A DNA stretch of 64,000 nt from Desulfofundulus thermobenzoicus (GCF_009428905.1 NZ_WHYR01000011.1:1-64000); one strand, 5' to 3'. Counted from the stretch's first letter, positions 16,698-26,250 are shown. Program-made: numbers and translations. Notes: generated by a model from the sequence alone, not told the origin.

Positions 16698-17870
16698 TTG
16701 CGTGTGGCCATTATCGGTGCCGGCCCCAGCGGCCTGGCCTGTGCCCTGGAACTGGAGCGGCTGGGTATAAAACCGGTTATTTTTGAACGTTACCATCGCA
16801 TCGGCCTTCCAGTGGAGCGGATCGATATGCTTTTACACCTGGCCTGGCGCCCGGTCAAAGACCAGCTGGCCTACCTGGCCCGCCACTGCCACCTTTCTCT
16901 GATGCCCGCGGCACCCCTGCATGCCATCATCATGTACGGCCCGAACCGCCGGTCGGTCATCAGGAAACGTCTCCTGGGATACCTCATTCACCGGGGGCGG
17001 TCGCCCCTTTCCATTGAAAACCAGCTGGCCGCCCGTCTTTCCACCCCGGTGAATTTTCAGGTTTTGGCCGATCCGCTGGAAATGGCCGGACAATTCGATT
17101 ACGTGGTGGTGGCCGAGGGAGACAGCAAAACCGCCCGCCGGCTGGGCCTGTGGCAGGAACTCTCCCCCCTCATAATCAGAGGGGCCACGATACTGGGGCA
17201 GTTTGAACCCCGCACATTCCATCTTTACTGAGATACCCGTTATGCCGGCCATGGGTTCGGCTATCTGGCCCCCTTTGATCGGGGAAGGGCCTCCCTGCAC
17301 TTGTGCGTGGGCGGCATCCGGCCGGAGGATATGGACGACCACTGGGAACTTTTCCTGGAATCGGAAAAAATGCATTATCCCATTGTGGAAACCTTTGAGC
17401 AGGAATTTCACGCCGGCCGGGTTATCTGCCGCCAGAAAAACAATATCCTGCTGGTGGGTAACAGCGGCGGTTTTGTCAGTTGCCTTTTGGGCCTGGGGCT
17501 GTTTCCCGGCATGATCAGCGGCGTGCTGGCCGCCCGGGCCATTGCCTGCAACCTGGACTATGAGAGTCTGGTGCGGCAGCTGGTCCGGCGCATAGATATA
17601 TTGAACGAACTGCGTCTGTCCCTGGATAAGCTGGATAATAAAGGCCTGGACCGGCTGGTGGGACTGATGGGCATGCCGGGAGTAAAACAGATGGTTTATA
17701 ATTCGGAACTAGACGTTATCTCTCTTTCCCACCGGGTCCTGCATGGTAGATTTCCCCTGAAGCGGTCCGGGATAGCTTCCGGACAAAAAGGCCCGGCGTT
17801 CCGGAAGGGGACAATAACCATCCGGCGGCACATAAAAGCGGCCCTTCCTGTGCACGGTAAAAACCCTTAA
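16698..17870 (+). pseudogene. FAD-dependent oxidoreductase with in-frame TGA
   Basis: An open frame of 390 codons interrupted only by TGA at 17229-17231 (codon 178); reading continues in the same frame to 17870. The N-terminus RVAIIGAGPSGLACALELERLG is an FAD-binding Rossmann motif, and ILLVGNSGGFVSCLLGLGLFPG is the second FAD contact. The downstream paralogue (18053-19138) has Leu where the TGA falls, so a nonsense mutation is the simplest view. The start is TTG 16698, 7 bases after GGAAGGTGA. The substrate is unknown; the fold resembles geranylgeranyl-reductase-like flavoproteins. Confidence 0.75.
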
Positions 17871-18052
17871 ACCCTGAAGACGCATTTGCGAAGGACCGCT
17901 ACTTACCAGTGGAGTACAGTAAAGCGGTTCCGCCCATGTTTTTGCCGGCAGACCTTTCACCCGGGATACCACTAGAAGAGTAAGGAGCAGCAAAAGCACA
18001 TGGACAGTGGTACAGGGTTACCAGTTTGTTTACCACCGCGGAGGGAAGACCA

Positions 18053-19138
18053 TTGCGTATTGCCATCATCGGTGCCGGTGTATCCGGCCTGGCCTGTGCC
18101 CTGGAACTGGAGCGCCACGGGATAACCCCGGCCATTTTTGAACAGCGCAACCGGTCAGGGGAGGTTTTTGCCCATGTGGCCGGGATATTGCAGTTGATGA
18201 ACCGGCCCATTAAAGATCAGATATCCTATTTATACCGCCGGCTGAAACTGCCCCTGCGGCCCCTGGCGCCGTTGAAAAGAATTATCATGCATACCCCCAA
18301 CACCACCGGCAGCATTACCGGCCGGCTGGGCTACCTCTTCCTGCGGGGGCAGGATGAAGGATCCATGGAAAGCCAGCTCTTCAACTTATTGAGAACCCCG
18401 GTATTTTACAACCACTACGCCGACTGGCGGGAAATGGCCCGCCATTATGATTATGTGGTGGTGGCAGACGGTACCCAGCAGGTCCCCCGTACCCTGGGCT
18501 GCTGGCAGGATATTTTAAACACATGGGTACGGGGAGCCACGGTACTGGGCCACTTCGATCCCCATACCCTGACCATGTGGCTGAACACCAAATACTGCCG
18601 GAGCAACTATGCCTACCTCACTCCTTTCAACAGGCACCGGGCTTCGCTGGTTTTAATTACAACGGACAGCTACCCGGATGAAATAGAAAAAAAGTGGCGC
18701 CTTTTCTGGGAGGTGGAGGGGTTTGATTACCAGGTGGTGGAAAACTTCTCTCTCCAGCATGTTTCCGGGTACTGTTACCCTCCCCAGGCGGGCAACGTAC
18801 TGCTGGCCGGCAATGCCGGCGGGTTTCTGGAACCTTTCCTGGGTTTTGGCTTAATGGCGGCCATCAGGAGCGGAATTTATGCGGCACGGGCACTGGCCCG
18901 GGGTGAATCCTACACCGGCCTGACCCGCGACCTGCGCCAACAGATCATCCGGGCCCTGGCTATCCGGCGGGTGCTTAACAGCCTGACCAACGCCGACTAC
19001 GATCGCCTGGTCAGGCTGCTTACAGCACCGGGGGTCAGGCAGCTCATTTATAACACCAACATCGACGTATTTAAATTCAGCACCATCTTGCTAACGCATC
19101 TGGAGCGGTTGAAACGAAAAATCCGCCCCCGTATGTGA
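18053..19138 (+). CDS. FAD-dependent oxidoreductase, intact paralogue
   Basis: A flavoprotein of 361 residues with an N-terminal dinucleotide-binding motif (IAIIGAGVSGLACALELERHG) and a distal FAD motif (VLLAGNAGGFLEPFLGFGL). It is about half identical by eye to the interrupted gene just upstream, so they are tandem duplicates. The start is TTG 18053 behind GGAGGGA, matching the paralogue's TTG start. The stop TGA lies at the border of the GGGACGG repeat cluster. The family resembles geranylgeranyl reductase-type oxidoreductases; substrate and pathway are not known. Confidence 0.75.
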   Translation: MRIAIIGAGVSGLACALELERHGITPAIFEQRNRSGEVFAHVAGILQLMNRPIKDQISYLYRRLKLPLRPLAPLKRIIMHTPNTTGSITGRLGYLFLRGQDEGSMESQLFNLLRTPVFYNHYADWREMARHYDYVVVADGTQQVPRTLGCWQDILNTWVRGATVLGHFDPHTLTMWLNTKYCRSNYAYLTPFNRHRASLVLITTDSYPDEIEKKWRLFWEVEGFDYQVVENFSLQHVSGYCYPPQAGNVLLAGNAGGFLEPFLGFGLMAAIRSGIYAARALARGESYTGLTRDLRQQIIRALAIRRVLNSLTNADYDRLVRLLTAPGVRQLIYNTNIDVFKFSTILLTHLERLKRKIRPRM

Positions 19139-19140
19139 CA

Positions 19141-19310
19141 GTGTGACAGGGGGACGGTTCTCTGACACACTTGTGACAGGGGGACGGTTCTCTGACACAC
19201 TGAGCGGGTAACGTGTCAGCAAAGAACCGTCCCCTGACACACGTGACAAAGAACCGTCCCCTGACACACGTGACACACTGAGCGTGACAAAGAACCGTCC
19301 CCTGACACAC
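19141..19310. repeat. Cluster of five GGGACGGTTC palindromic repeats
   Basis: Two direct 30-base units (19141-19170, 19171-19200) are followed by three units in the opposite orientation (19213-19242, 19243-19269, 19284-19310), separated by short TGAGCG-containing pieces. All share the core AGAACCGTCCCCTGACAC or its complement. The cluster fills the gap between the convergent FAD gene and ftsY. Units are near-identical, pointing to recent spread. There are no spacers, so it is not a CRISPR array. Confidence 0.92.
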
Positions 19311-19323
19311 CTGAACAATTACC

Positions 19324-20235
19324 TTACTTCTCAAACAGCGCCGCCACAAATTCCTGCGGATTGAAGGGGCGCAGGTCCTCCACCCTTTCGCCGATACCGA
19401 TGAATTTCACCGGTATATCCAGTGTACGGCGAATGCCGATGATCACCCCGCCTTTGGCAGTGCCGTCCAGCTTGGTGAGAACGATGCCCGTCACACCGGT
19501 GGCTTCCCCAAAAAGGCGGGCCTGGGAGACGGCATTCTGTCCGGTGGTGGCATCCAGCACCAGCAACACCTCATGGGGCGCCCCGGGCAGTTCTTTGCCC
19601 AGCACCCGGCCGATTTTTTTCAGCTCTTCCATGAGATTGCTTTTGGTATGCAGCCGGCCGGCAGTGTCGCAGATCACCACACCGGCTCTGCGCGCCCGGG
19701 CCGCCTGCAGGGCATCGTAGGCCACGGCGGCCGGGTCGGCCCCTTCCCGGTGCTTGATCACGTCCGCACCCACCCGCTGGCCCCAGATCTCCAACTGGTC
19801 GATGGCCGCCGCCCGGAAAGTATCCGCAGCGGCCAGGATTACCCGCTCCCCCCGGGACTTGTAGAAATGGGCCAGCTTGCCGATGGTGGTGGTCTTGCCC
19901 ACCCCGTTGACCCCCACCACCAGGACCACCGTGGGGGGTCCCCCCCTGTTCAGGGCCGTTTCCCCGTCTTCCAGAATTTCCTGGATCAGCTCCTGCAAAA
20001 GGGGTTTTAACTGCTCCGGCTCCTTAACCTTCCGTTCCTTAACCCGCCGGCGTAAACCCTCCATTAACTCCAGGGCCGTGTCCACACCCACATCGGCTTC
20101 AATCAGGGCTTCCTCCAGCTCTTCATAAAGCCCCTCATCAATGGCCCGCCGCCCGGCAACCACCTGTTCAATTTTACTGACCAGGCCCTGGCGGGTCCTG
20201 GTCAGACTTTCTTTAAGACGGTCAAAAAAGCCCAT
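19324..20235 (-). CDS. ftsY: Signal recognition particle receptor FtsY
   Basis: An SRP-type GTPase of 303 residues, the membrane receptor for ribosome-SRP complexes during co-translational insertion. The N-terminal helical N domain is followed by the G domain with [14 protein letters not shown] (P-loop), [19 protein letters not shown] and [10 protein letters not shown]. The acidic A domain of E. coli FtsY is absent, as in other Firmicutes. ATG follows AGGAGG. It lies 33 bases after rnc; the smc gene that often separates them is missing. It is the last gene of the fab operon. Confidence 0.96.
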   Translation of the reverse strand: MGFFDRLKESLTRTRQGLVSKIEQVVAGRRAIDEGLYEELEEALIEADVGVDTALELMEGLRRRVKERKVKEPEQLKPLLQELIQEILEDGETALNRGGPPTVVLVVGVNGVGKTTTIGKLAHFYKSRGERVILAAADTFRAAAIDQLEIWGQRVGADVIKHREGADPAAVAYDALQAARARRAGVVICDTAGRLHTKSNLMEELKKIGRVLGKELPGAPHEVLLVLDATTGQNAVSQARLFGEATGVTGIVLTKLDGTAKGGVIIGIRRTLDIPVKFIGIGERVEDLRPFNPQEFVAALFEK

Positions 20236-20268
20236 GACAAACCTCCTGCCATATCCAGGGACCGGCGA

Positions 20269-20967
20269 CTATTCTCCCCGGGGCTGGATGTAACCGAGAC
20301 CGACCAGGGCACGGCAGGCGGCTTGCTGTTCCGCTTCCTTTTTGGAATGCCCCTTTCCCCGGCCCATTTCCCGGCCCCGGCAGTATACGGCCGCCGTAAA
20401 AGTCTTATTATGATCCGGTCCCTCTTCCCGTAAAATGGCATACTCGATGGAAACATCACTTTCTTTCTGCAACAGTTCCTGCAATTCGGTTTTATAATCC
20501 CGCTCCATACGCCCGGCCAGAACATCTTCCACGACATTTTTCAGGTAACTGAGGGCCACTGCGGCGGCCGCCGGCAACCCCTGGTCCAGGTAAATGGCTC
20601 CCAGGAGGGATTCAAAGGCGTCGGCCAGGATGGACGGGCGTTCCCGCCCGCCGGAACGCTCCTCGCCCCGGCCCATAAACAGGCACCGGCCCAACTCCAA
20701 TTCCCGGGCCACCCGGGCCAGGGAGGGCTCGCAAACCACCGCCGCCCGCAGCCTGGTCAACTCCCCTTCACTGTAAGTGGGATAATGGCGGTAGAGATAA
20801 TCGCTGATTACCAGTTCCAGCACCGCATCTCCCAGGAACTCCAGCCGCTGGTTGTTCTCATGTCCATAGGAACTGTGGGTCAGGGCCAGACGCAATAGCT
20901 CCTCATTGCGCCAGGACAGACCCAGACGTTCCTTTAGAGCATTAATTCTTTCCTCTATGACGTTCAT
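20269..20967 (-). CDS. rnc: Ribonuclease III
   Basis: A double-strand-specific endoribonuclease of 232 residues for rRNA and mRNA processing. The RNase III domain contains THSSYGHENNQRLEFLGDAV, the signature with catalytic acids, and ADAFESLLGAIYLD; a C-terminal dsRNA-binding domain ends GKGHSKKEAEQQAACRAL. ATG 20967 is preferred because GGGTG precedes it; GTG 20976 is the alternative. It begins 15 bases after fabF and is transcribed with the fatty acid genes. Confidence 0.95.
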   Translation of the reverse strand: MNVIEERINALKERLGLSWRNEELLRLALTHSSYGHENNQRLEFLGDAVLELVISDYLYRHYPTYSEGELTRLRAAVVCEPSLARVARELELGRCLFMGRGEERSGGRERPSILADAFESLLGAIYLDQGLPAAAAVALSYLKNVVEDVLAGRMERDYKTELQELLQKESDVSIEYAILREEGPDHNKTFTAAVYCRGREMGRGKGHSKKEAEQQAACRALVGLGYIQPRGE

Positions 20968-20981
20968 ACCTTTCACCCGGT

Positions 20982-22223
20982 TTAACCAAGAAATTTACGG
21001 AACAGCAGGGTGGCATTATGCCCGCCGAAACCGAAGGAATTGCTCAATGCCGTTTTCACCGGGAATTCCCGGGATCGGTTGGGAACATAATCCAGATCAC
21101 ATTCGGGATCGGGCTCTTCGTAATTAATGGTGGGAGGAATCACTCCCCGGTCAATGGCCAGTACACTGGCCACGGCCTCCAGCCCGCCGGCCGCCCCCAG
21201 CAGGTGACCGGTCATGGATTTGGTGGAGCTGACCACCAGCTTTTTTGCATGATCGCCGAAGACCTGTTTGATGGCCGCCGTTTCCAGTTTATCCCCCAGG
21301 GGGGTGGAGGTGCCGTGGGCATTAATGTAGTCCACTGATTCCGGAGCAACGCCGGCATCCAGCAGGGCCAGACGCATGGACAGGGCCGCCCCGCCGCCTT
21401 CGGGATCCGGGGCAGTTATGTGATAGGCGTCACAACTGGTGCCGTAACCGGCCACCTCGGCATAAATACGCGCTCCCCTCTTTTGGGCATGTTCCAGAGT
21501 CTCCAGGATCAGTATGGCCGCCCCTTCGCCAATGACAAAACCATCCCTCCCGGCATCAAAAGGCCGGCTGGCCCTTTCCGGCTCATCATTGCGGGCGGAC
21601 AGGGCCTTCATGGAACAAAAGCCGGCTATGGCCAGGGGCGTAATGGGCGCCTCACTGCCGCCGGTGATCATGACATCCGCCTCTCCCCGCTGCAGCAGCC
21701 GGAAGGCGTCCCCCACCGCATGGGCGCTGGAAGCACAGGCGCTGGTGGTGGTCAAATTGCACCCCCGCAACCGGTAGGCAATGGCAATCTGCCCCGCGCC
21801 CATGTTGGCAATCATCATGGGAATGAAAAAGGGGCTTACCCGCCCCGGCCCGCGGGTTAATAACACCTGGTGCTGCTCTTCCAGCGTCTCAATACCGCCG
21901 ATCCCGGAACCAAGGATCACACCCACCCGGTCCCGGTCCACCCCTTCCAAATCCATTCCGGCATCCTCCAGGGCCATGCCGGCCGCCGCCAGGGCAAACT
22001 GGGTAAAGCGGTCCATGCGCCGGGCTTCTTTTTTGTCTATATACCGGGCGGGATCAAAGTCCTTCACCTCGGCGGCAAAACGGGTGCTGTAGGCGCTGGC
22101 ATCAAACCGGGTAATTAACCCCACCCCGCTCTTGCCCGCCGTCAGGTTGGACCAGAAGGATTCCACCCCGGTACCAACCGGGGATATTACCCCCAGACCG
22201 GTTACCACAACCCTGTTATGCAA
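20982..22223 (-). CDS. fabF: 3-oxoacyl-ACP synthase II
   Basis: The elongating beta-ketoacyl-ACP synthase (413 residues) of type II fatty acid synthesis. The catalytic Cys163 lies in [16 protein letters not shown], and the two His are in [11 protein letters not shown] and GHLLGAAGG. The start is TTG 22223, with AAAGGGGG just upstream; the longer reading from 22259 would run across that site. It follows acpP after a gap with a terminator-like hairpin, and rnc begins 15 bases later. Confidence 0.95.
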   Translation of the reverse strand: MHNRVVVTGLGVISPVGTGVESFWSNLTAGKSGVGLITRFDASAYSTRFAAEVKDFDPARYIDKKEARRMDRFTQFALAAAGMALEDAGMDLEGVDRDRVGVILGSGIGGIETLEEQHQVLLTRGPGRVSPFFIPMMIANMGAGQIAIAYRLRGCNLTTTSACASSAHAVGDAFRLLQRGEADVMITGGSEAPITPLAIAGFCSMKALSARNDEPERASRPFDAGRDGFVIGEGAAILILETLEHAQKRGARIYAEVAGYGTSCDAYHITAPDPEGGGAALSMRLALLDAGVAPESVDYINAHGTSTPLGDKLETAAIKQVFGDHAKKLVVSSTKSMTGHLLGAAGGLEAVASVLAIDRGVIPPTINYEEPDPECDLDYVPNRSREFPVKTALSNSFGFGGHNATLLFRKFLG

Positions 22224-22274
22224 TCCATTACCCCCTTTAAAATAAGGCACAGTCATCAAAAAACCATCTATTTC

Positions 22275-22304
22275 AAAAAGTCCCGCTGGTGTAACGCGGG
22301 ACTT
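22275..22304 (-). terminator. Terminator-like hairpin between acpP and fabF
   Basis: On the minus strand, AAGTCCCGC (22304-22296) pairs perfectly with GCGGGACTT (22286-22278) over a 9-base loop, and a short T run follows. It would partly stop transcription after acpP, giving more acyl carrier protein than FabF. Confidence 0.65.
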
Positions 22305-22312
22305 GAAATGGA

Positions 22313-22543
22313 CTATTGATGATCCTGGATATATTTAACCGCTTCACCCACCGTACGGATCTTCTCCGCATCCTCATCGGGAATGACCAGGTCAAATTCT
22401 TCTTCCAAAGCCATCACCAGTTCCACGATATCCAGGGAGTCGGCGCCCAGGTCTTCAATAAAGGAAGCTTCCATGGTCACTTCCGACTCATCCACTCCCA
22501 GTTGTTCCACAATAATGGACTTAACCTTCTCAAAAACAGACAA
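22313..22543 (-). CDS. acpP: Acyl carrier protein
   Basis: An acidic protein of 76 residues that carries growing acyl chains on 4'-phosphopantetheine. The attachment site is Ser36 in [14 protein letters not shown]. The sequence is typical of AcpP throughout. The start is TTG 22543, spaced well after GGAGG; GTG 22552 lies too close to that site. It sits between fabG and fabF in the FapR-controlled operon. Confidence 0.97.
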   Translation of the reverse strand: MSVFEKVKSIIVEQLGVDESEVTMEASFIEDLGADSLDIVELVMALEEEFDLVIPDEDAEKIRTVGEAVKYIQDHQ

Positions 22544-22579
22544 ACCTTTCACCTCCTTCCGCTATTTTGCCCTTTGCCT

Positions 22580-23323
22580 TTACATGACCATACCGCCGTC
22601 CACCACAATGGTTTGCCCGGTAATATACCCCGCGGCCTCGCTGGCCAGGAAAACCACTGCGGCAGCCACTTCTTCCGGCCGGCCGAAACGCCCCAGGGCC
22701 ACCCGGGCCAGCATCTGCTCTCTGGTAGCTTCGGGCAGCGCACCGGTCATATCGGTAACAATAAATCCGGGAGCCACGGCATTAACCGTAATGTTCCGGG
22801 AACCCAGTTCCCTGGCCACCGATTTGGTCAAAGCGATCAACCCGGCCTTGCTGGCCGCGTAATTGGCCTGACCGGCATTGCCCGTAAGACCCACCACGGA
22901 ACTGATATTGATGATTCGCCCCCGACGGGCCTTGATCATGGGCCGGGAGGCGGCCCGGATGGTGTTGAAGGCGCCCTTTAAATTTATGGCCAGCACCCGG
23001 TCCCAGTCTTCATCATTTAAACGCATGACCAGATTATCCCGGGTAATGCCCGCATTATTCACCAGAATATCCAGCCGGCCGAATTCTTGCAGGGCCATCT
23101 CCACCAGCCCGGCGGCCCCGGCGGGATCTGAAACGTCCGCCTGACAGGCCACTGCCCGGCGGCCCATTTCCCGGATAGCGGTTACCACTTCCGCCGCTTC
23201 CTTCGCCCGGCCGGCATAATTAACCACCACATCCGCCCCTTCCCGGGCCAGGGCCAGGGCTATGCTCCGGCCGATCCCCCGGGAGGCGCCGGTAACAATG
23301 GCCGTCCTGCCGTCAAGTAACAT
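22580..23323 (-). CDS. fabG: 3-oxoacyl-ACP reductase
   Basis: A short-chain dehydrogenase of 247 residues that reduces 3-oxoacyl-ACP with NADPH. It has the cofactor motif TGASRGIGRSIAL, LVNNAGITRDNLVMR, the catalytic Ser in NISSVVGLTGNAGQ and YAASK. The C-terminal GQTIVVDGGMVM is typical of FabG. ATG 23323 follows GGAGGTTAG; the upstream extension overlaps fabD and is not used. The start lies immediately before the end of fabD, so translation is probably coupled. Confidence 0.95.
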   Translation of the reverse strand: MLLDGRTAIVTGASRGIGRSIALALAREGADVVVNYAGRAKEAAEVVTAIREMGRRAVACQADVSDPAGAAGLVEMALQEFGRLDILVNNAGITRDNLVMRLNDEDWDRVLAINLKGAFNTIRAASRPMIKARRGRIINISSVVGLTGNAGQANYAASKAGLIALTKSVARELGSRNITVNAVAPGFIVTDMTGALPEATREQMLARVALGRFGRPEEVAAAVVFLASEAAGYITGQTIVVDGGMVM

Positions 23324-23324
23324 T

Positions 23325-24263
23325 TTAGCTAACCTCCTTAAGGCTGGCAAGGGCTTTTTCCAGGGAATCGGGGTCCTGGACCGGCCAGCAGGGCGTCCTG
23401 CGATCAATTTTACGCAAAAGACCGGTTAAAACATTACCCGGCCCCACTTCCAGGAAGGCATCCACTCCATCGCCAATCAGGCGACGCATGCTTTCTTCCC
23501 AGCGCACCGGGCTGTATACCTGCCGCACCAGAAGCCCGGGCACATCAGCCCCCCGGGTGACGTAATCCGCAGTAACATTGGCCACCACGGGAAAGCGGGG
23601 GTCAGCCACCGGCACTGCCGCCAGTGCGGCGGCCAGTTTCTCCCCGGCCGGGCGCATCATGCTGGAATGGAAGGGGGCGCTGACGGCCAGGGAAACACAG
23701 CGCCTGGCTCCCCTCTCCCTGGCCAGGGCGGCGGCCTTTTCCAGGGCTGCCGTCCCCCCGGCTATGACCACCTGTCCCGGGCAGTTCAGGTTGACCGCCT
23801 CCACCACCCCGGCGGCAGAGGCCTGGCGGCAGATCTCCTGGACCGCGGGGGCGTCCAGACCCAGCACGGCCGTCATGCCCCCGCTCCCCAGGGGCACCGC
23901 CTCCTGCATGAATCGCCCCCGCTGGCGCACCAGCCGTACGGCATCGGTAAAGGCCAGGGACCCGGCCGCCACCAGGGCGCTGTATTCCCCCAGGCTGTGC
24001 CCGGCCGCCACCGCCGGGAACACCCCCCGTTCCTCCAGCACCCGCAGGCAGGCCACACTGACGGTGAGGATGGCCGGCTGGGCATTCACCGTATGCTGCA
24101 GTTCTTCCGCCGGACCGTCAAAACACAGGCTGCTCAAAGGAAAATCCAGCGCCCCATCGGCTTCCGCAAAAACCCGGCGGGCAACGGGGAAGGCATCATA
24201 CATGGCCCGGCCCATACCCACATACTGGGAACCCTGGCCGGGAAAGATAAAAGCCAGCTTCAT
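23325..24263 (-). CDS. fabD: Malonyl-CoA:ACP transacylase
   Basis: Malonyl transferase of 312 residues that loads malonyl groups on ACP. It has FPGQGSQYVGMG at the N-terminus, the nucleophile Ser90 in AAGHSLGEYSAL, and APFHSSMM with the catalytic His. ATG 24263 overlaps the TGA of fabK (ATGA at 24260-24263), indicating coupled translation and confirming the start. The sequence is complete and normal for the family. Confidence 0.95.
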   Translation of the reverse strand: MKLAFIFPGQGSQYVGMGRAMYDAFPVARRVFAEADGALDFPLSSLCFDGPAEELQHTVNAQPAILTVSVACLRVLEERGVFPAVAAGHSLGEYSALVAAGSLAFTDAVRLVRQRGRFMQEAVPLGSGGMTAVLGLDAPAVQEICRQASAAGVVEAVNLNCPGQVVIAGGTAALEKAAALARERGARRCVSLAVSAPFHSSMMRPAGEKLAAALAAVPVADPRFPVVANVTADYVTRGADVPGLLVRQVYSPVRWEESMRRLIGDGVDAFLEVGPGNVLTGLLRKIDRRTPCWPVQDPDSLEKALASLKEVS

Positions 24264-25213
24264 TCCCGGGCCACCACCCATTGACCGGCCCGGCTTAAAA
24301 GTTCCGCCGCCCCCCGGACCACATCCCGGATTATTTCCCGGGCCGGCTGGATCTCCCTGACCATGGCCGACACCTGGCCGGCCATTACCGAGCCGTATTC
24401 CACATCCCCGTCCACCATGGCCGCCTTAAGCCTGCCGGTGCCCAGCTTTTCCAGTTCCTCCACCGGAGCACAACGGCTCTCCAGTTCTTCAAACTGCCTG
24501 CTTAATTTGTTGCGCAGCACCCGCACCGGGTGACCGGTGGGCCGCCCGGTGACCACCGTATCCCGGTCTTTGGCCCGGATAATCATTTCCTTGACTGCCG
24601 GGTGGATGGTGCATTCGGTAGCACACATGAAGCGGGTGCCCATCTGCACCCCGGCCGCCCCCAGCATCAAAGCCGCCGCCAGGCCCCGGCCGTCAAAAAT
24701 GCCCCCGGCGGCAATCACCGGCACATTCACCGCATCCACAATTTGTGGCACCAGGGGCAGGGTGCCCAGTTCCCCCACATGGCCGCCGCTTTCCATACCT
24801 TCGGCCACCAGGGCGTCCACACCGCTGCGTACCAGCCTTTTGGCCAGGGCCACGGAAGACACCACAGGAATCACCCTTATGCCGGCAGCCTGCAGGTCCG
24901 GCAGGTATTTACCGGGGTTGCCCGCCCCGGTGGTGATTACCGGCACCCGTTCTTCCAAAAGCACCTGCATCACCGCATCCACAAAGGGGGAGCGGAGCAT
25001 CACATTCACCCCAAAGGGCCTGGCCGTTAATTCCCGTGCCCGGCGCACCTGCCCCCGCACCCAGTCCGGAGGTGCCTGGCCGGAACCGATGATTCCCAGC
25101 CCGCCGGCTTCGCTGACGGCCGCCGCCAGTTCGGCCGTGGAAACCCAGGCCATTCCCCCCTGCAGGATGGGATATTCAATGCCCAGCAAATCACAGAGCT
25201 TCGTGCGGATAAT
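24260..25213 (-). CDS. fabK: FMN-dependent enoyl-ACP reductase II
   Basis: A nitronate-monooxygenase-fold flavoprotein of about 317 residues doing the last reduction of each elongation cycle; it stands in for FabI. Motifs are YPILQGGMAWVS, GVNVMLRSPFVD, TTGAGNPGKY, EGMESGGHVG and AAGGIFDGRG. The start is unusual: no in-frame ATG, GTG or TTG lies near the ribosome binding site AAAGGAGA. ATT 25213 (or ATC 25210) would give the family-standard N-terminus before LLGIEYP, whereas TTG 25189 is some 30 bases from the site and would lose eight residues. Confidence 0.9.
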   Translation of the reverse strand: MIRTKLCDLLGIEYPILQGGMAWVSTAELAAAVSEAGGLGIIGSGQAPPDWVRGQVRRARELTARPFGVNVMLRSPFVDAVMQVLLEERVPVITTGAGNPGKYLPDLQAAGIRVIPVVSSVALAKRLVRSGVDALVAEGMESGGHVGELGTLPLVPQIVDAVNVPVIAAGGIFDGRGLAAALMLGAAGVQMGTRFMCATECTIHPAVKEMIIRAKDRDTVVTGRPTGHPVRVLRNKLSRQFEELESRCAPVEELEKLGTGRLKAAMVDGDVEYGSVMAGQVSAMVREIQPAREIIRDVVRGAAELLSRAGQWVVARE

Positions 25214-25239
25214 GGTTATCCGTCTCCTTTCGTAATTTG

Positions 25240-26250
25240 TTACCGGACGCAGCGGTCATACCACCGCAGGGCCATGGCGCCCCAGGTGAGCCCGGCACCA
25301 AAGGCCACCATGACCACGTTATCCCCGTTTTTAATCCGGCCGGCTGTCAGCGCCTCATGCAGAGCCAGGGGAATGGAAGCGGCCGAGGTGTTGCCGTAAC
25401 GGTCCACATTGACCCATACCCGGTCCATGGGCAGTTCCAGCCGCTTAGCCGCCGCTTCAATGATACGGATATTGGCCTGGTGGGGAATCAAGCAGTCCAG
25501 TTGATCAGCCGCCAAACCCGCCGCCTGCAGTATTTCCAGGCAGCCGTCGATCATCACCTTTACGGCAAATTTAAATACCTCCCGGCCGTTCATATGTATG
25601 AAATGCTGGTTGCCGGCCAGGGTTTCCGCCGACGCCGGGTGGCGGGAAAGTCCCCCGGGCAGGCTGATCAAAGGAGCGCCCCTTCCTTCGGAACCCAATC
25701 GGGTGGCCAGGATGCCGTAACCTTCCGGAACGGGGCCCAAAACCACCGCTCCCGCTCCATCGCCAAACAGAACACAGGTATTGCGGTCCTGCCAGTTGAT
25801 CAGTGGAGAAAGGACCTCGGCGCCGATTACCAGCACCCTTTTGGCCGTCCCGGTGGCCACAAACTGGCCGCCGCAGGCCAGGGCGTACAAAAAACCGGTA
25901 CAGCCGGCCTGCAGATCAAAGGCCCCCGCCCTGCCGGCGCCCAGGGCATCCTGCACCAGGCAGGCCGTGGCCGGGAAAAGCATGTCCGGGCTGTTGGTAG
26001 CCACAATGATCAGATCCAGTTCCTCCGGGGAAACCCGGGCATCCTCCAGCGCCCTCCTGGCCGCCCCTATGGCCAGGTCGGAGGCAGCCTCATTCTCTGC
26101 CGCAATGTGCCTTTCCCGAATGCCGGTGCGGGTACGGATCCACTCATCACTGGTGTCCACCATCCGTTCCAGATCCTCATTGGTCAGTACCCGTTCCGGA
26201 ACACGGATACCCGTGCCCATGATGCCCACCGGCGTCACTTGCTGTGCCAT
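25240..26250 (-). CDS. fabH: 3-oxoacyl-ACP synthase III
   Basis: Initiating condensing enzyme of 336 residues that joins acyl-CoA with malonyl-ACP. The Cys117-His-Asn triad lies in DLQAGCTGFLYAL, IPHQANIRII and RYGNTSAASIP. The ATG 26250 overlaps the last base of the plsX stop (TAATG), so the start is firm. The FabH primer choice usually sets straight- versus branched-chain lipids; the sequence alone does not show which applies. Confidence 0.96.
   Translation of the reverse strand: MAQQVTPVGIMGTGIRVPERVLTNEDLERMVDTSDEWIRTRTGIRERHIAAENEAASDLAIGAARRALEDARVSPEELDLIIVATNSPDMLFPATACLVQDALGAGRAGAFDLQAGCTGFLYALACGGQFVATGTAKRVLVIGAEVLSPLINWQDRNTCVLFGDGAGAVVLGPVPEGYGILATRLGSEGRGAPLISLPGGLSRHPASAETLAGNQHFIHMNGREVFKFAVKVMIDGCLEILQAAGLAADQLDCLIPHQANIRIIEAAAKRLELPMDRVWVNVDRYGNTSAASIPLALHEALTAGRIKNGDNVVMVAFGAGLTWGAMALRWYDRCVR

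Noticed and set aside
17229-17262. Selenocysteine codon with SECIS
   Set aside because: The hairpin has only four base pairs, and the paralogue has Leu, not Cys, at the TGA position; kept only as a low-probability option.
19141-19310. CRISPR-like look of the repeat cluster
   Set aside because: Units occur in both orientations and touch each other without unique spacers, and no cas genes are near.
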